From Candidatus Protochlamydia phocaeensis (GTDB lineage Bacteria; Chlamydiota; Chlamydiia; Chlamydiales; Parachlamydiaceae): a DNA stretch of 64,000 nt. Positions 51,634-59,345 of the stretch are shown piece after piece. The notes beneath the pieces were generated by a model that saw only the letters and a program-made list of their open reading frames with translations, had not been told where the DNA came from and searched no databases. The stretch covers positions 1-64,000 of the forward strand of contig NZ_FCNU01000010.1 of assembly GCF_001545115.1 (NCBI RefSeq), written 5' to 3'. Within the stretch, counting starts at the first letter, position 1. Each line of letters starts with the position of its first letter. A program made the translations under genes and the position numbers.

Positions 51634-52809
51634 ATGCAGAAAGAAAGCTTGGACTCCATTTTAAAAAGAATTTTTGAAGAGCGGTGTTTAATTTTAGCTG
51701 TTTTAAGCTCGCCTAGAAAAAAGCAAGAAAGCCAAAAATTAACGCTGCGCCCTTTGTTGATCCAGGGCCAGCTTTGCTATCAGGCGACAGAAATGCGCGG
51801 GCAGAAAGCCCTTCATTACAACCTGTCCGCTCAAGAATGCGCGAGCGCTCTCAAAGAGCAGTTTGCGCATTTTAAACAAGGCATTTTTTATACGTCCGAG
51901 GCTGATTACCATATTCTCATCAACAAGAAGCACCAGGCAACGATCTTGCAAAAACCCCCTTCCAAATCCGGCAACTCTCTTTCACTGACTCATAACCGAG
52001 CTAAGCAATATTTGCTTCCAGAAGGCATGCCGATTCCTTTTTTGGTTAGCTTGGGCATCATGAATGCGCAAGGGAAGGTATTGGCACAGAAGATGGATAA
52101 ATTCCGTCAGATCAATCGTTTTGTTGAAATGATTGATGATGTGCTGCCTCATTTAGCGCAAGACCGCCCTTTGCATATCATTGATTTCGGTTGCGGCAAG
52201 GCTTATTTGACTTTTGCCCTCTATCACTATTTGAAATTTAGTCAGAAGCGGCAAGTGAATGTGATCGGCCTGGATTTAAAGCAAGACGTCATCCAGCACT
52301 GCCAGCAATTGGCCGAAGAGCTGGGGTATGAAGACCTGCAATTTCTTTTAGGCGATATCAACCGCTATGAAACGGCGCAGCCTGTCGATTTAGTCGTCTC
52401 TTTGCATGCATGCGATACGGCAACAGATGCAGCTTTGGAAAAAGCCATCCGCTGGCAGGCCCAGGCAATTTTGTGCGTGCCATGTTGCCAACATGAGTTA
52501 TTTAAACAAGTGCGCAATCCGGATTTGGCCCCTCTGCTCGACCATGGCATCTTAAAAGAGCGTTTTGCTGCTTTGGCAACAGATGCAGCCCGGTCTCAAT
52601 TATTAGAGGCCTTGGGCTATCATACCCAGGTAATGGAATTTATCGATCTTGAGCATACGCCTAAAAATTTACTCATTCGCGCCATTAGACGTTCAAAAGA
52701 TATTGATTCCGAGCAAGCGCTAAAAAAATATGCGGCCTTTAAGCAAGCGCTGCAAATTCATCCTTCTTTAGAAAGGCGTTTCCAAGCAGAACTAGGTCTG
52801 CCTTCATAG
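51634..52809 (+). CDS. SAM-dependent methyltransferase (Methyltransf_32 type)
   Basis: 391 residues. The SAM motif is IIDFGCGKAYLTFALYHYL (about 183-201), with VIGLDLKQDVIQ and VSLHACDTATDAALE next, then ILCVPCCQHELF. The CxxxH/CCQHE block is typical of this family, several members of which modify tRNA or rRNA. GAGG lies 4 bases before the ATG at 51634; an earlier start overlaps the TalC gene. Target unknown. Confidence 0.88.
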   Translation: MQKESLDSILKRIFEERCLILAVLSSPRKKQESQKLTLRPLLIQGQLCYQATEMRGQKALHYNLSAQECASALKEQFAHFKQGIFYTSEADYHILINKKHQATILQKPPSKSGNSLSLTHNRAKQYLLPEGMPIPFLVSLGIMNAQGKVLAQKMDKFRQINRFVEMIDDVLPHLAQDRPLHIIDFGCGKAYLTFALYHYLKFSQKRQVNVIGLDLKQDVIQHCQQLAEELGYEDLQFLLGDINRYETAQPVDLVVSLHACDTATDAALEKAIRWQAQAILCVPCCQHELFKQVRNPDLAPLLDHGILKERFAALATDAARSQLLEALGYHTQVMEFIDLEHTPKNLLIRAIRRSKDIDSEQALKKYAAFKQALQIHPSLERRFQAELGLPS

Positions 52810-52836
52810 GAAAGAAGTTGATTAAAAGACTGCTTT

Positions 52837-52897
52837 AAAACGGTTAATAGCTTGAATCCGAGTTGTCTCTAGAAGTCGGCGTGATATAGGTTATTAT
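52837..52897. repeat. Family 2 repeat, degenerate
   Basis: AAAACGGTTAATAGCTTGAA then TCCGAGTTGTCTCTAG matches the left arm of other copies; the right arm is weakly preserved (GATATAGGTTATTATGGG region). It fills the gap between two convergent genes. Confidence 0.5.
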
Positions 52898-52914
52898 GGG
52901 TTTTTGGACAGCTT

Positions 52915-53523
52915 CTAGGAAGAAGGCTTTTTTCCTTTACCGCCATCAATCCAATGTGGGTCCTCGCGATCGCCCATCCACCAATGGTCCGAAGCTGTTT
53001 CTTGAATGGCCTCTGCCAGCTGTTTTCCCTCCTTCGTCTTAATGCGCTTAAGGCCATTTTGAAACCAGTCATGCGCACGGGCATTTCCCAATTCTTGCTC
53101 TCGCTTGAGGACAAGTAAAAGCTCAATCTGATCGGCGTCATGGGCCAGGCGCGCTTCAAGGCTTTCTTCTTGCTCATAATCCTCGATCCAACTGACAATT
53201 TCAGGGCCCAGGTCGGATCCCTTGCTTAAATCTTCTAAGGCTTTGTTTAAATGGGCTGTGACGTATTTCTTTTGAACGTAATTGAGATCGCCAATGCGTG
53301 ATTCCGGCAAATCGTGGACTAGGCATAACATGATGAGTTTGTAGCGATCGACCGGCTCGGAAGACAGATGAGCCAGCGCATAAGCGATAAGGGCAACCCG
53401 AAAGCTGTGCTCAGCAACAGATTGCTCTCCCGATCCTAAGAAGGCAAAGCCGGAACGGGGAACATGGGCGAGCATGCCAATTTCATTCAATAGATTGACG
53501 AGTTCTTGTAAGGAGGAGGACAT
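52915..53523 (-). CDS. HD-domain nucleotide phosphohydrolase (HDDC2/YfbR-like)
   Basis: 202 residues. The HD metal motif is spread as expected: EHSFRVALIAYAL (first His), CLVHDLPESRIGDLN (HD pair with E), and a distal LAHDADQIELLL (third Asp). This matches the YfbR/HDDC2 family of 5'-nucleotidases. A smaller overlapping frame on the same strand (52869-53198) is a shadow. Complete. Confidence 0.9.
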   Translation of the reverse strand: MSSSLQELVNLLNEIGMLAHVPRSGFAFLGSGEQSVAEHSFRVALIAYALAHLSSEPVDRYKLIMLCLVHDLPESRIGDLNYVQKKYVTAHLNKALEDLSKGSDLGPEIVSWIEDYEQEESLEARLAHDADQIELLLVLKREQELGNARAHDWFQNGLKRIKTKEGKQLAEAIQETASDHWWMGDREDPHWIDGGKGKKPSS

Positions 53524-53612
53524 AAACGTTTCCCTTAGTAAAATGATTACCCTTTATTTGATCTTTAAATTTATCTGTTAATTCTTTTGAAGACAAATAA
53601 GTAATAATAAAT

Positions 53613-53725
53613 AACCTGAGTGTGGAATTTTTTTGCCCTTTCGATTGAACCAAAGCCGCGGAAATGAACAAATGGCAAAAGCTTTCACGTCAGTCCAAAG
53701 GGCAAAAAAACTCTACACTCAGGTT
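53613..53725. mobile_element. Family 1 MITE-like element, copy E
   Basis: 113 bp; left end AACCTGAGTGTGGAATTTTT, right end inverted AACCTGAGTGTAGAGTTTTT; about 37 bases of each end pair with only a few mismatches. AAT flanks both sides (53610-53612, 53726-53728). It keeps GAAATGAACAAATGGCAAAA of the core but lacks the rest. It ends 17 bp before the next gene. Confidence 0.92.
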
Positions 53726-53742
53726 AATAGCGTTGAGGTTTT

Positions 53743-54378
53743 ATGGTTCATCCAATTCAAAGTGGTTGCTCTCCCGAGCCGATTATGGCTATCTCTGTTG
53801 TAGAGCCATTGCGTCCTTTTTTTGAACGCTTGATTGATAAAAAAATCAATCATATGGCGCTTAATGCATTTGAAAAAATAGTAGATTTTTTATGTCGCTA
53901 TTTGTATGCCGCTTATAACCGACGGTTAGAGTACAAGCTTGCAATCCTGAATCTTGCCAATAATTTGGATCAAACCCATCCGGCCCTTTTTGTTGCCGAA
54001 AAAGTGCATCATTTTATGGATGGAACGCCTCTTTATGATCGCACGCGTGAAGGAATTGCAGGAATAAGATGCAAAAGAATGATCAATTTAGTAACAAGAA
54101 TGGAAGCTTATAAATGCGATTACATCACTCTTAACGGCAAAATCGTGCGTTTTAGCGAAAATCCTGAAGAAGACCTCCTCTTTGGCAGAGCCTATGCTAC
54201 CCACTCTGTCAGTGTGCAAAATCATCCGACAGATCCGCATTTAATTGAAATTATTGAAAAAGAGGTAAATCGCGAAAATAAGTGGGTTGTCAATCCCTCT
54301 CAATTGGTGGAGCACCCTATTCGCTTTGGTCAATTGCAAGTGGGAACCGAGTCCCTGTATTTAGCTCGCGAAGCGTAA
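53743..54378 (+). CDS. Hypothetical protein
   Basis: 211 residues; TGAGG about 5 bases before the ATG supports the start. A soluble helical protein with EPLRPFFERLIDKKINHMAL near the N-terminus and a strand-rich C-terminal half (ITLNGKIVRFSENPEEDLLF and WVVNPSQLVEHPIRFGQLQ). I do not recognise a family. Its promoter region is the family 1 element just upstream, which may influence expression. Confidence 0.7.
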   Translation: MVHPIQSGCSPEPIMAISVVEPLRPFFERLIDKKINHMALNAFEKIVDFLCRYLYAAYNRRLEYKLAILNLANNLDQTHPALFVAEKVHHFMDGTPLYDRTREGIAGIRCKRMINLVTRMEAYKCDYITLNGKIVRFSENPEEDLLFGRAYATHSVSVQNHPTDPHLIEIIEKEVNRENKWVVNPSQLVEHPIRFGQLQVGTESLYLAREA

Positions 54379-54417
54379 ATGCCCTCAAAAACCAAAAAGC
54401 CTAAGAAACCATCCTAA

Positions 54418-54484
54418 AATCGCTAATGACTTAGATTCGAGTTATTTTCCCTTAAAAGGAAATAAATTCAAATATAGGCGATTA
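54418..54484. repeat. Family 2 inverted-repeat element
   Basis: Left arm ATCGCTAATGACTTAGATTC then GAGTTATTTTCCCTT; right arm, inverted, ATCGCCTATATTTGAATTTA then TTTCCTTTT. A clean hairpin between two convergent genes. Confidence 0.7.
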
Positions 54485-54549
54485 TGAGTGTTAAGAAACC
54501 TTCTGAGGCTTTTTGGTGTTCAAGCAAGCCATCCTTATTCCTTAGGCAC

Positions 54550-55026
54550 TCAAACCGGAAGCCTTGCCTCCTGTTGCGCATTAAGCAAAGGAACAATTTC
54601 CTCCTTAATTGCCTGTTTGATGACCGAGCCTGCGATCGTGCCTCCCACTACAGCGCTGCCTCCCGTTACAATAAATAGGCCAAGATCTGTTAAGCCTGTC
54701 CCAACTGCATAGAGAATAGGATTGTTCATTTGCTGGCCTGCCGATAAACAACCTTGTCCAGCCGCCCATATGACGCCTGTCGCCACAAATCCTATGACAG
54801 TCGTCGTTGTAGAAGAGGGGGTTACAGCCTTTAAAAAGCTAACCGCAGATTTTAATACCCCGTGTCTTGAAGGCTCTTCGCTTGTTGCATTGATCGAATG
54901 CCTGGCCACATCCCGAACGGTCAAGTCTTGCCCGGAAAGGGAATTGTTCCTTCTGTGCGGCTCCGGTCTTATTTCTATGATTGTCTCAGGTTTAGAGGCA
55001 GAAGATGTTGGATCTAAAGTTGCCAT
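54550..55026 (-). CDS. Candidate inclusion-membrane (Inc) protein
   Basis: 158 residues. AAGGAGG lies 11 bases before the ATG. The first 70 residues are polar; then two closely spaced hydrophobic segments follow, TTTVIGFVATGVIWAAG and ILYAVGTGLTDLGLFIV extending through GGSAVVGGTIAGSV, separated by a short loop. A bilobed hydrophobic domain of this kind is the defining feature of chlamydial Inc proteins, which are type III secreted into the inclusion membrane. No family name can be given. The C-terminus is short and charged. Confidence 0.65.
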   Translation of the reverse strand: MATLDPTSSASKPETIIEIRPEPHRRNNSLSGQDLTVRDVARHSINATSEEPSRHGVLKSAVSFLKAVTPSSTTTTVIGFVATGVIWAAGQGCLSAGQQMNNPILYAVGTGLTDLGLFIVTGGSAVVGGTIAGSVIKQAIKEEIVPLLNAQQEARLPV

Positions 55027-55445
55027 CTTAATTTATCCTCCTTAGTTAACCCGAACTTTGGAATGATTGATTTGGAATTTAAGGATTTGCAATCTTTAAT
55101 TTAAATTGCCTTTTGCAGTTTTTATTAATGAGACAGTTCTGCCTTGGCTTGCACGCTAAATTCCAGGCAAATCAATCCAAAATAAAGGTGAATTTTAGAT
55201 ATTGCCATGCGAAAGTGGATGCATGGCTTAAGGTAAAGTTAAAAAAAAAGATATATATAATCAACTTGTCTCCTCAATAAATGCATTGGATTTCTTGTAG
55301 AAAAGAATCATAAAATCTTTTTCAAAAACAAATTAGTTTGCTAGATTGCTAACAAAAACAAGTTTTAATTTGGATAGGGCTTTTGATGGATTTATCTTAC
55401 TTATCCATTTGACTTGGACAGGGCAGCGAGCGGGAGATAAGGCGC
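55027..55445. other. Non-coding region upstream of the respiratory operon
   Basis: No gene found. AT-rich, with short imperfect repeats (GCAATCTTTAATTTAAATTG near 55092). It must hold the promoter of the respiratory operon and of the divergent Inc-like gene, but no clear -35/-10 pair stands out. Confidence 0.5.
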
Positions 55446-57290
55446 ATGACGGACGAACAAGAGACAAAAATCATTCAGGCATACAAGGAGTTGTATGACG
55501 TCACAGTGCCTGATCTCGATTATTTTATCCGTCAGATTGATTGCCGGGATGGATGTCCTGTTAAAACAGACGGCCGCGGCTATATGTTGGCCTTGCATGC
55601 CGGCAATTTATTGGAAGGCTATAAAATTGCGCGCGGCCCCAATCCCTTCGCGTCCATCTGCGGCATGATTTGCGGCGCTCCTTGCGAGGTGACGTGCCGT
55701 CGCGACCGCGTGGACAAAACGCTGACTATCCGTGCGCAGAAGCGCTATTTGGATGAGTGGTTTGGCTTAGACAAAGAAGCCCACATCAAATCGCTTGAAT
55801 TCAGCTATGCGCGCGGGTCGACCCATCCACAGCCGAATGGACTGCGCGTCGCTTGCATTGGAGCTGGAGTGGCGTCTTTGACTTGCGCGCATGACTTGCT
55901 GCGTTTGGGCTATGCCGTCGATGTTTACGAAATGATGCGCATGCCGGGTGGCATGCTGGTCTATGGCGTGCCTACCTACCGCCTTAAGAATGAAATTGCC
56001 ATCAATGAATGCTATGCCATTGAACATTTGGGCGCTAAAATTTACTACGACATGAAAGTCGGCCGCGATATTACAATGACCGAGCTGATGCAGACATACA
56101 ATGCCGTTTTCATCGGCGTTGGCTTATGGAAGTCCCGCGATCTTCCCATTCCTGGAGCGGACGAGCCGGATATCATTCGAGGAATTGAGTATTTGCGCGT
56201 GCGCTGCGCAGACGAGCCTTGGAAAATTGGCGAGCACATGGTGGTTGTGGGAGGAGGAAACGTTGCCTTCGACGTTGCGCGCACTTCTGTCAGAAACGGC
56301 GCTAAGACCGTGACCATGGTTTGCTTGGAATCGCGCGACGAGCAGACTGCTGATGAGTTCGAAATTGAGGATGGCCTAGAAGAGGGCATCAAAATCATCA
56401 ACCGTGTCGGTCCGATTGCTGTCGAGCGCGATGCACAAGGACGTGTGAGTGGATTGCGGGTGCAGCCCATTTATTCCCTTTTCGACCATACGGGACGATT
56501 TGCGCCCAAATATGTCCCCGATAGCCAATACGTTATTCCTTGCGATACCATTGCCTTGGCAATCGGACAGGCCATGGACTTAAGCGTATTTGACGGATGG
56601 GATAAAAAAGATGAATTGAAAATAGAGCGAGGGGTCATTAAAACCGAAAGAGAATCGGGACGTACTTCTGTCAAAGGCGTTTACGCGGGTGGCGATGCGG
56701 CTTTTGGACCGGCGCTGTTTATAACGGCTATTCGCCATGGCCAAGAAGCGGCCCGTTCGATCGATAGTGACCTGAGAGGAACCAAACCCTATCAGGAATT
56801 TTCGGCAGAATTTACTGAAATCCCTCCTATGCGGGATAAGACTTATTTGCGCACCAAATGGGCTTTGCCGTCTATGCAGCCGCCGGACGTGCGCGTGAAA
56901 AACCTCAACATGGTGGAGAATAATTACACGGACGAAGAGGCCCACGAGCAGGCCAACCGTTGTTTGCAATGCCATATTTCCCCTGTTTTTGACGGTACTT
57001 TATGCATTAAGTGCAATGGCTGCGTCGATGTTTGCCCATGCAATTGCCTTAAGCAGGTTCCCATCAGCAAGCTCAATTTGGATCTAGGAGAAGGAAATTT
57101 GCGTGCGGCCGTCGATAACTTCTATGGAGTTGATTCGGCCTCTATGACTGATGAGGACTTGGCTCAGATGGGAACGGCCATGCTTAAAGATGAAGACCTT
57201 TGCATTCGTTGCGGGCTATGTGCAGAAAAATGTCCGACTCAAGCCGTGACAATGGATGTGATGAACTACTCATTTCGCTGGATAGGATGA
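55446..57290 (+). CDS. GltD-like NAD(P)H:FAD oxidoreductase with two added 4Fe-4S sites
   Basis: 614 residues. N-terminal Fe-S cysteines at 33, 37, 72, 76, 80 and 84; FAD-binding GAGVAS (139-144); NAD(P)-binding VVGGGNVAFDVAR (267-279); second FAD motif GVYAGGDAAFGPALF. This is the glutamate-synthase small-subunit fold. A C-terminal ferredoxin-like part has C520, C523, C526, C530 and C586, C589, C592, C596, enough for two 4Fe-4S clusters. GGAG lies upstream. As first gene of a Rieske/cytochrome b operon, it probably feeds NAD(P)H electrons to that complex rather than making glutamate. No gltB is in the window. Confidence 0.88.
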   Translation: MTDEQETKIIQAYKELYDVTVPDLDYFIRQIDCRDGCPVKTDGRGYMLALHAGNLLEGYKIARGPNPFASICGMICGAPCEVTCRRDRVDKTLTIRAQKRYLDEWFGLDKEAHIKSLEFSYARGSTHPQPNGLRVACIGAGVASLTCAHDLLRLGYAVDVYEMMRMPGGMLVYGVPTYRLKNEIAINECYAIEHLGAKIYYDMKVGRDITMTELMQTYNAVFIGVGLWKSRDLPIPGADEPDIIRGIEYLRVRCADEPWKIGEHMVVVGGGNVAFDVARTSVRNGAKTVTMVCLESRDEQTADEFEIEDGLEEGIKIINRVGPIAVERDAQGRVSGLRVQPIYSLFDHTGRFAPKYVPDSQYVIPCDTIALAIGQAMDLSVFDGWDKKDELKIERGVIKTERESGRTSVKGVYAGGDAAFGPALFITAIRHGQEAARSIDSDLRGTKPYQEFSAEFTEIPPMRDKTYLRTKWALPSMQPPDVRVKNLNMVENNYTDEEAHEQANRCLQCHISPVFDGTLCIKCNGCVDVCPCNCLKQVPISKLNLDLGEGNLRAAVDNFYGVDSASMTDEDLAQMGTAMLKDEDLCIRCGLCAEKCPTQAVTMDVMNYSFRWIG

Positions 57291-57293
57291 TTT

Positions 57294-57437
57294 ATGGTGT
57301 TTTGGACCATTATCAGTTCGATTATTGCTTCGCTAGCGGGGTTGGCCGTCTATCTTTATTATTCGCGCAAAGGACAATTCGAAGATCCCGAATCTGTTAA
57401 ATATCAATTATTCCGAGAAGAAAATCCTGATAGCTGA
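57294..57437 (+). CDS. ccoS: CcoS-like cbb3 oxidase assembly protein
   Basis: 47 residues, read directly: a single N-terminal membrane helix (VFWTIISSIIASLAGLAVYL) then RKGQFEDPESVKYQLFRE. The GQF-D/E-D motif after one helix is characteristic of CcoS, which helps insert metal cofactors into cbb3 oxidases. Start ATG 57294 lies 3 bases past the previous stop. The cbb3 oxidase subunit itself starts at 63755. Confidence 0.75.
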   Translation: MVFWTIISSIIASLAGLAVYLYYSRKGQFEDPESVKYQLFREENPDS

Positions 57438-57452
57438 AAATGAGAAGGAATC

Positions 57453-57965
57453 ATGCCTAAATATCGCAATTCATTAAATGTTGATCCCAATGATAAAGAC
57501 CCTTTGATTTCCCGCCGCTCTTTTCTTGCCTTGATGGGCGTTGGCGCTTGTCTGATTGGGGCAGGCCAGATGGTGGGGGCTTCCCTTCTTGGCTTTCTTT
57601 ATCCCAATGCCATGAAAGTGCCTCCAAGCGTATTTTCCATTGGAAGGCCGGAGGAAGTGCTGGCCCGCGATGGAAAGGTCTTTTATCCCAAACAAAAAGT
57701 TTTTATTGAAACCCAGGCCGGCAAAGTCCGCGTGCAAACGGCTGTGTGCACGCATCTCGGATGTACGGTGAATATGGTTGAGACAGGGTATGCCTGTCCG
57801 TGCCATGGTTCTACCTATGATCGCCATGGAAAAAATACGGGGGGACCGGCCCCTTTGCCTCTGGTTTATTTTCAGGTCTTCAAAGCTGCTTCCGGGGAAT
57901 TAATGGTCGATAAAGCCAAGACCACTCTTGATTTTGAAGCTGCGTGGTATAGGCCGAATGTATAA
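57453..57965 (+). CDS. Rieske iron-sulfur protein
   Basis: 170 residues. A twin-arginine signal anchor ([13 protein letters not shown], Arg21-Arg22, followed by a hydrophobic helix) and the 2Fe-2S ligands in CTHLGC (Cys99, His101) and CPCHGS (Cys115, His118). GAAGGA lies shortly before the ATG. It is the Rieske subunit of the bc-type complex with the next gene, and would need TatA/TatC, encoded at 6.8-8 kb. Confidence 0.96.
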   Translation: MPKYRNSLNVDPNDKDPLISRRSFLALMGVGACLIGAGQMVGASLLGFLYPNAMKVPPSVFSIGRPEEVLARDGKVFYPKQKVFIETQAGKVRVQTAVCTHLGCTVNMVETGYACPCHGSTYDRHGKNTGGPAPLPLVYFQVFKAASGELMVDKAKTTLDFEAAWYRPNV

Positions 57966-57990
57966 AAGTTTAGAAGGAGTCTGATCTGAT

Positions 57991-59316
57991 ATGGCAGTCT
58001 TTAAAGGAAAAAGAAGAGAATCTTGGGCCGAGTATTTGGCGAATCTGCCTTCCCTTTTTGTCCGGTCCATTTTTCGCCATAATTACCCCAATAACGATGT
58101 GGATCGCTCTGAAATTGTTTTTAAGAATTTCTTTCTCCACTTTCATCCCGTTAAATGCCATAAGCATTCGCTCGATCCTTTCTATACGTTGGGATTGGGA
58201 ACAATTACGACAAGTTTATTCCTCCTGCTGACTTTTACCGGCGTCGTTTTAATGTTCTATTATATTCCGGCCGAAGATCGGGCGTATGAGATCATGAAGG
58301 ACTGGCAGGATACGACTCCTTTTGCCATGATGTACCGCAATATGCATCGCTGGAGTGCGCATTTGATGGTGCTGTTCGTCTTTCTCCACATGTCGCGCGT
58401 CTTTTATACAGGCTCGTATAAAGGAACGCGGCGTTTTAATTGGGTGATCGGCGTCATGCTAATGGTTTTGACGCTGATTTTATCTTTTACCGGTTATTTG
58501 CTGCCATGGGACCAGCTTGCCTTTTGGGCGATCACGGTTGGAACCAATATTGCCGGCTATGTGCCGAACCTGCCGGGATTCGAGTACAATGTCAACCGCG
58601 TCATGCTGCTGGCCTCGACCAATGTCGGCCAAGATGCCTTGATCCGCTTTTACGTTTTGCATGTCGCCGTGCTCCCCTTGCTGGCCGGCACCTTGATCGG
58701 TGTGCATTTTTGGCGCATTCGAAAAGACGGCGGCCTGTCGCGTCCGCCGGATAAATTCCGTCCCGATCCTTATCGCGTGGTGCAGCGGTCGGACACAAAG
58801 GAGTCCTTTGCTCCCGGCGTAAAGCGCACTTATGGCTTGATGGAGCTTGTCCGCGGAACTTGCCCGACAGTGGACAAAGGACCTTATAATTTTGTTTTTA
58901 CTTGGCCCCATCTTTTACGAGCTGAATTACTTGTCTTTATGTTGACAACGGCGCTTGTTTTGGTCCTTTCTTTTATTGACGCTCCTTTGGAAGAGCCGGC
59001 CAATCCCAGTAAGCCCCCTAATCCCTCTAAAGCGCCCTGGTATTTCTTGGGGCTGCAAGAAATGGTCGCTTACAATGCTTTTTGGGGCGGCGTGGGAATT
59101 CCGACCCTCATCGTTTTGGGATTAATGGCCATTCCCTATTTGGACCGCAATCCCCACGGAGAAGGCTATTGGTTCCACCGCAGCCGTTATTTGGCCATTT
59201 TCTTTTACACCTTGTTTATGACATGGCAGGGAATTCTAATTGTGATTGGAACTTATTTTAGGGGGGCCAACTGGGGATGGATATGGCCTTGGACAGAGAA
59301 TTTTGCCCGACATTGA
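57991..59316 (+). CDS. Cytochrome b (fused b6/subunit IV type)
   Basis: 441 residues in one chain. The N-terminal half has the four-helix heme bundle (MHRWSAHLMVLFVFLHMSRV for one His pair; later FYVLHVAVLPLLAG for the other); the C-terminal half has the quinol-site motif APWYFLGLQEM in place of PEWY. About eight membrane helices. AGAAGGAG precedes the ATG. This is the quinol-oxidising subunit; the PxWYFLGLQE form is common in multiheme bc-type complexes. Confidence 0.95.
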   Translation: MAVFKGKRRESWAEYLANLPSLFVRSIFRHNYPNNDVDRSEIVFKNFFLHFHPVKCHKHSLDPFYTLGLGTITTSLFLLLTFTGVVLMFYYIPAEDRAYEIMKDWQDTTPFAMMYRNMHRWSAHLMVLFVFLHMSRVFYTGSYKGTRRFNWVIGVMLMVLTLILSFTGYLLPWDQLAFWAITVGTNIAGYVPNLPGFEYNVNRVMLLASTNVGQDALIRFYVLHVAVLPLLAGTLIGVHFWRIRKDGGLSRPPDKFRPDPYRVVQRSDTKESFAPGVKRTYGLMELVRGTCPTVDKGPYNFVFTWPHLLRAELLVFMLTTALVLVLSFIDAPLEEPANPSKPPNPSKAPWYFLGLQEMVAYNAFWGGVGIPTLIVLGLMAIPYLDRNPHGEGYWFHRSRYLAIFFYTLFMTWQGILIVIGTYFRGANWGWIWPWTENFARH

Positions 59317-59345
59317 AATGCGATTAAGAGTTTAGGATATAAAAC

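Noticed and set aside
52869..53198. Second minus-strand frame overlapping the HD-domain gene
   Set aside because: Shadow frame of the HD gene; it lacks any conserved motif.
54484..54712. Plus-strand frames opposite the Inc-like gene
   Set aside because: Antisense of the hydrophobic Inc-like sequence; no binding site.
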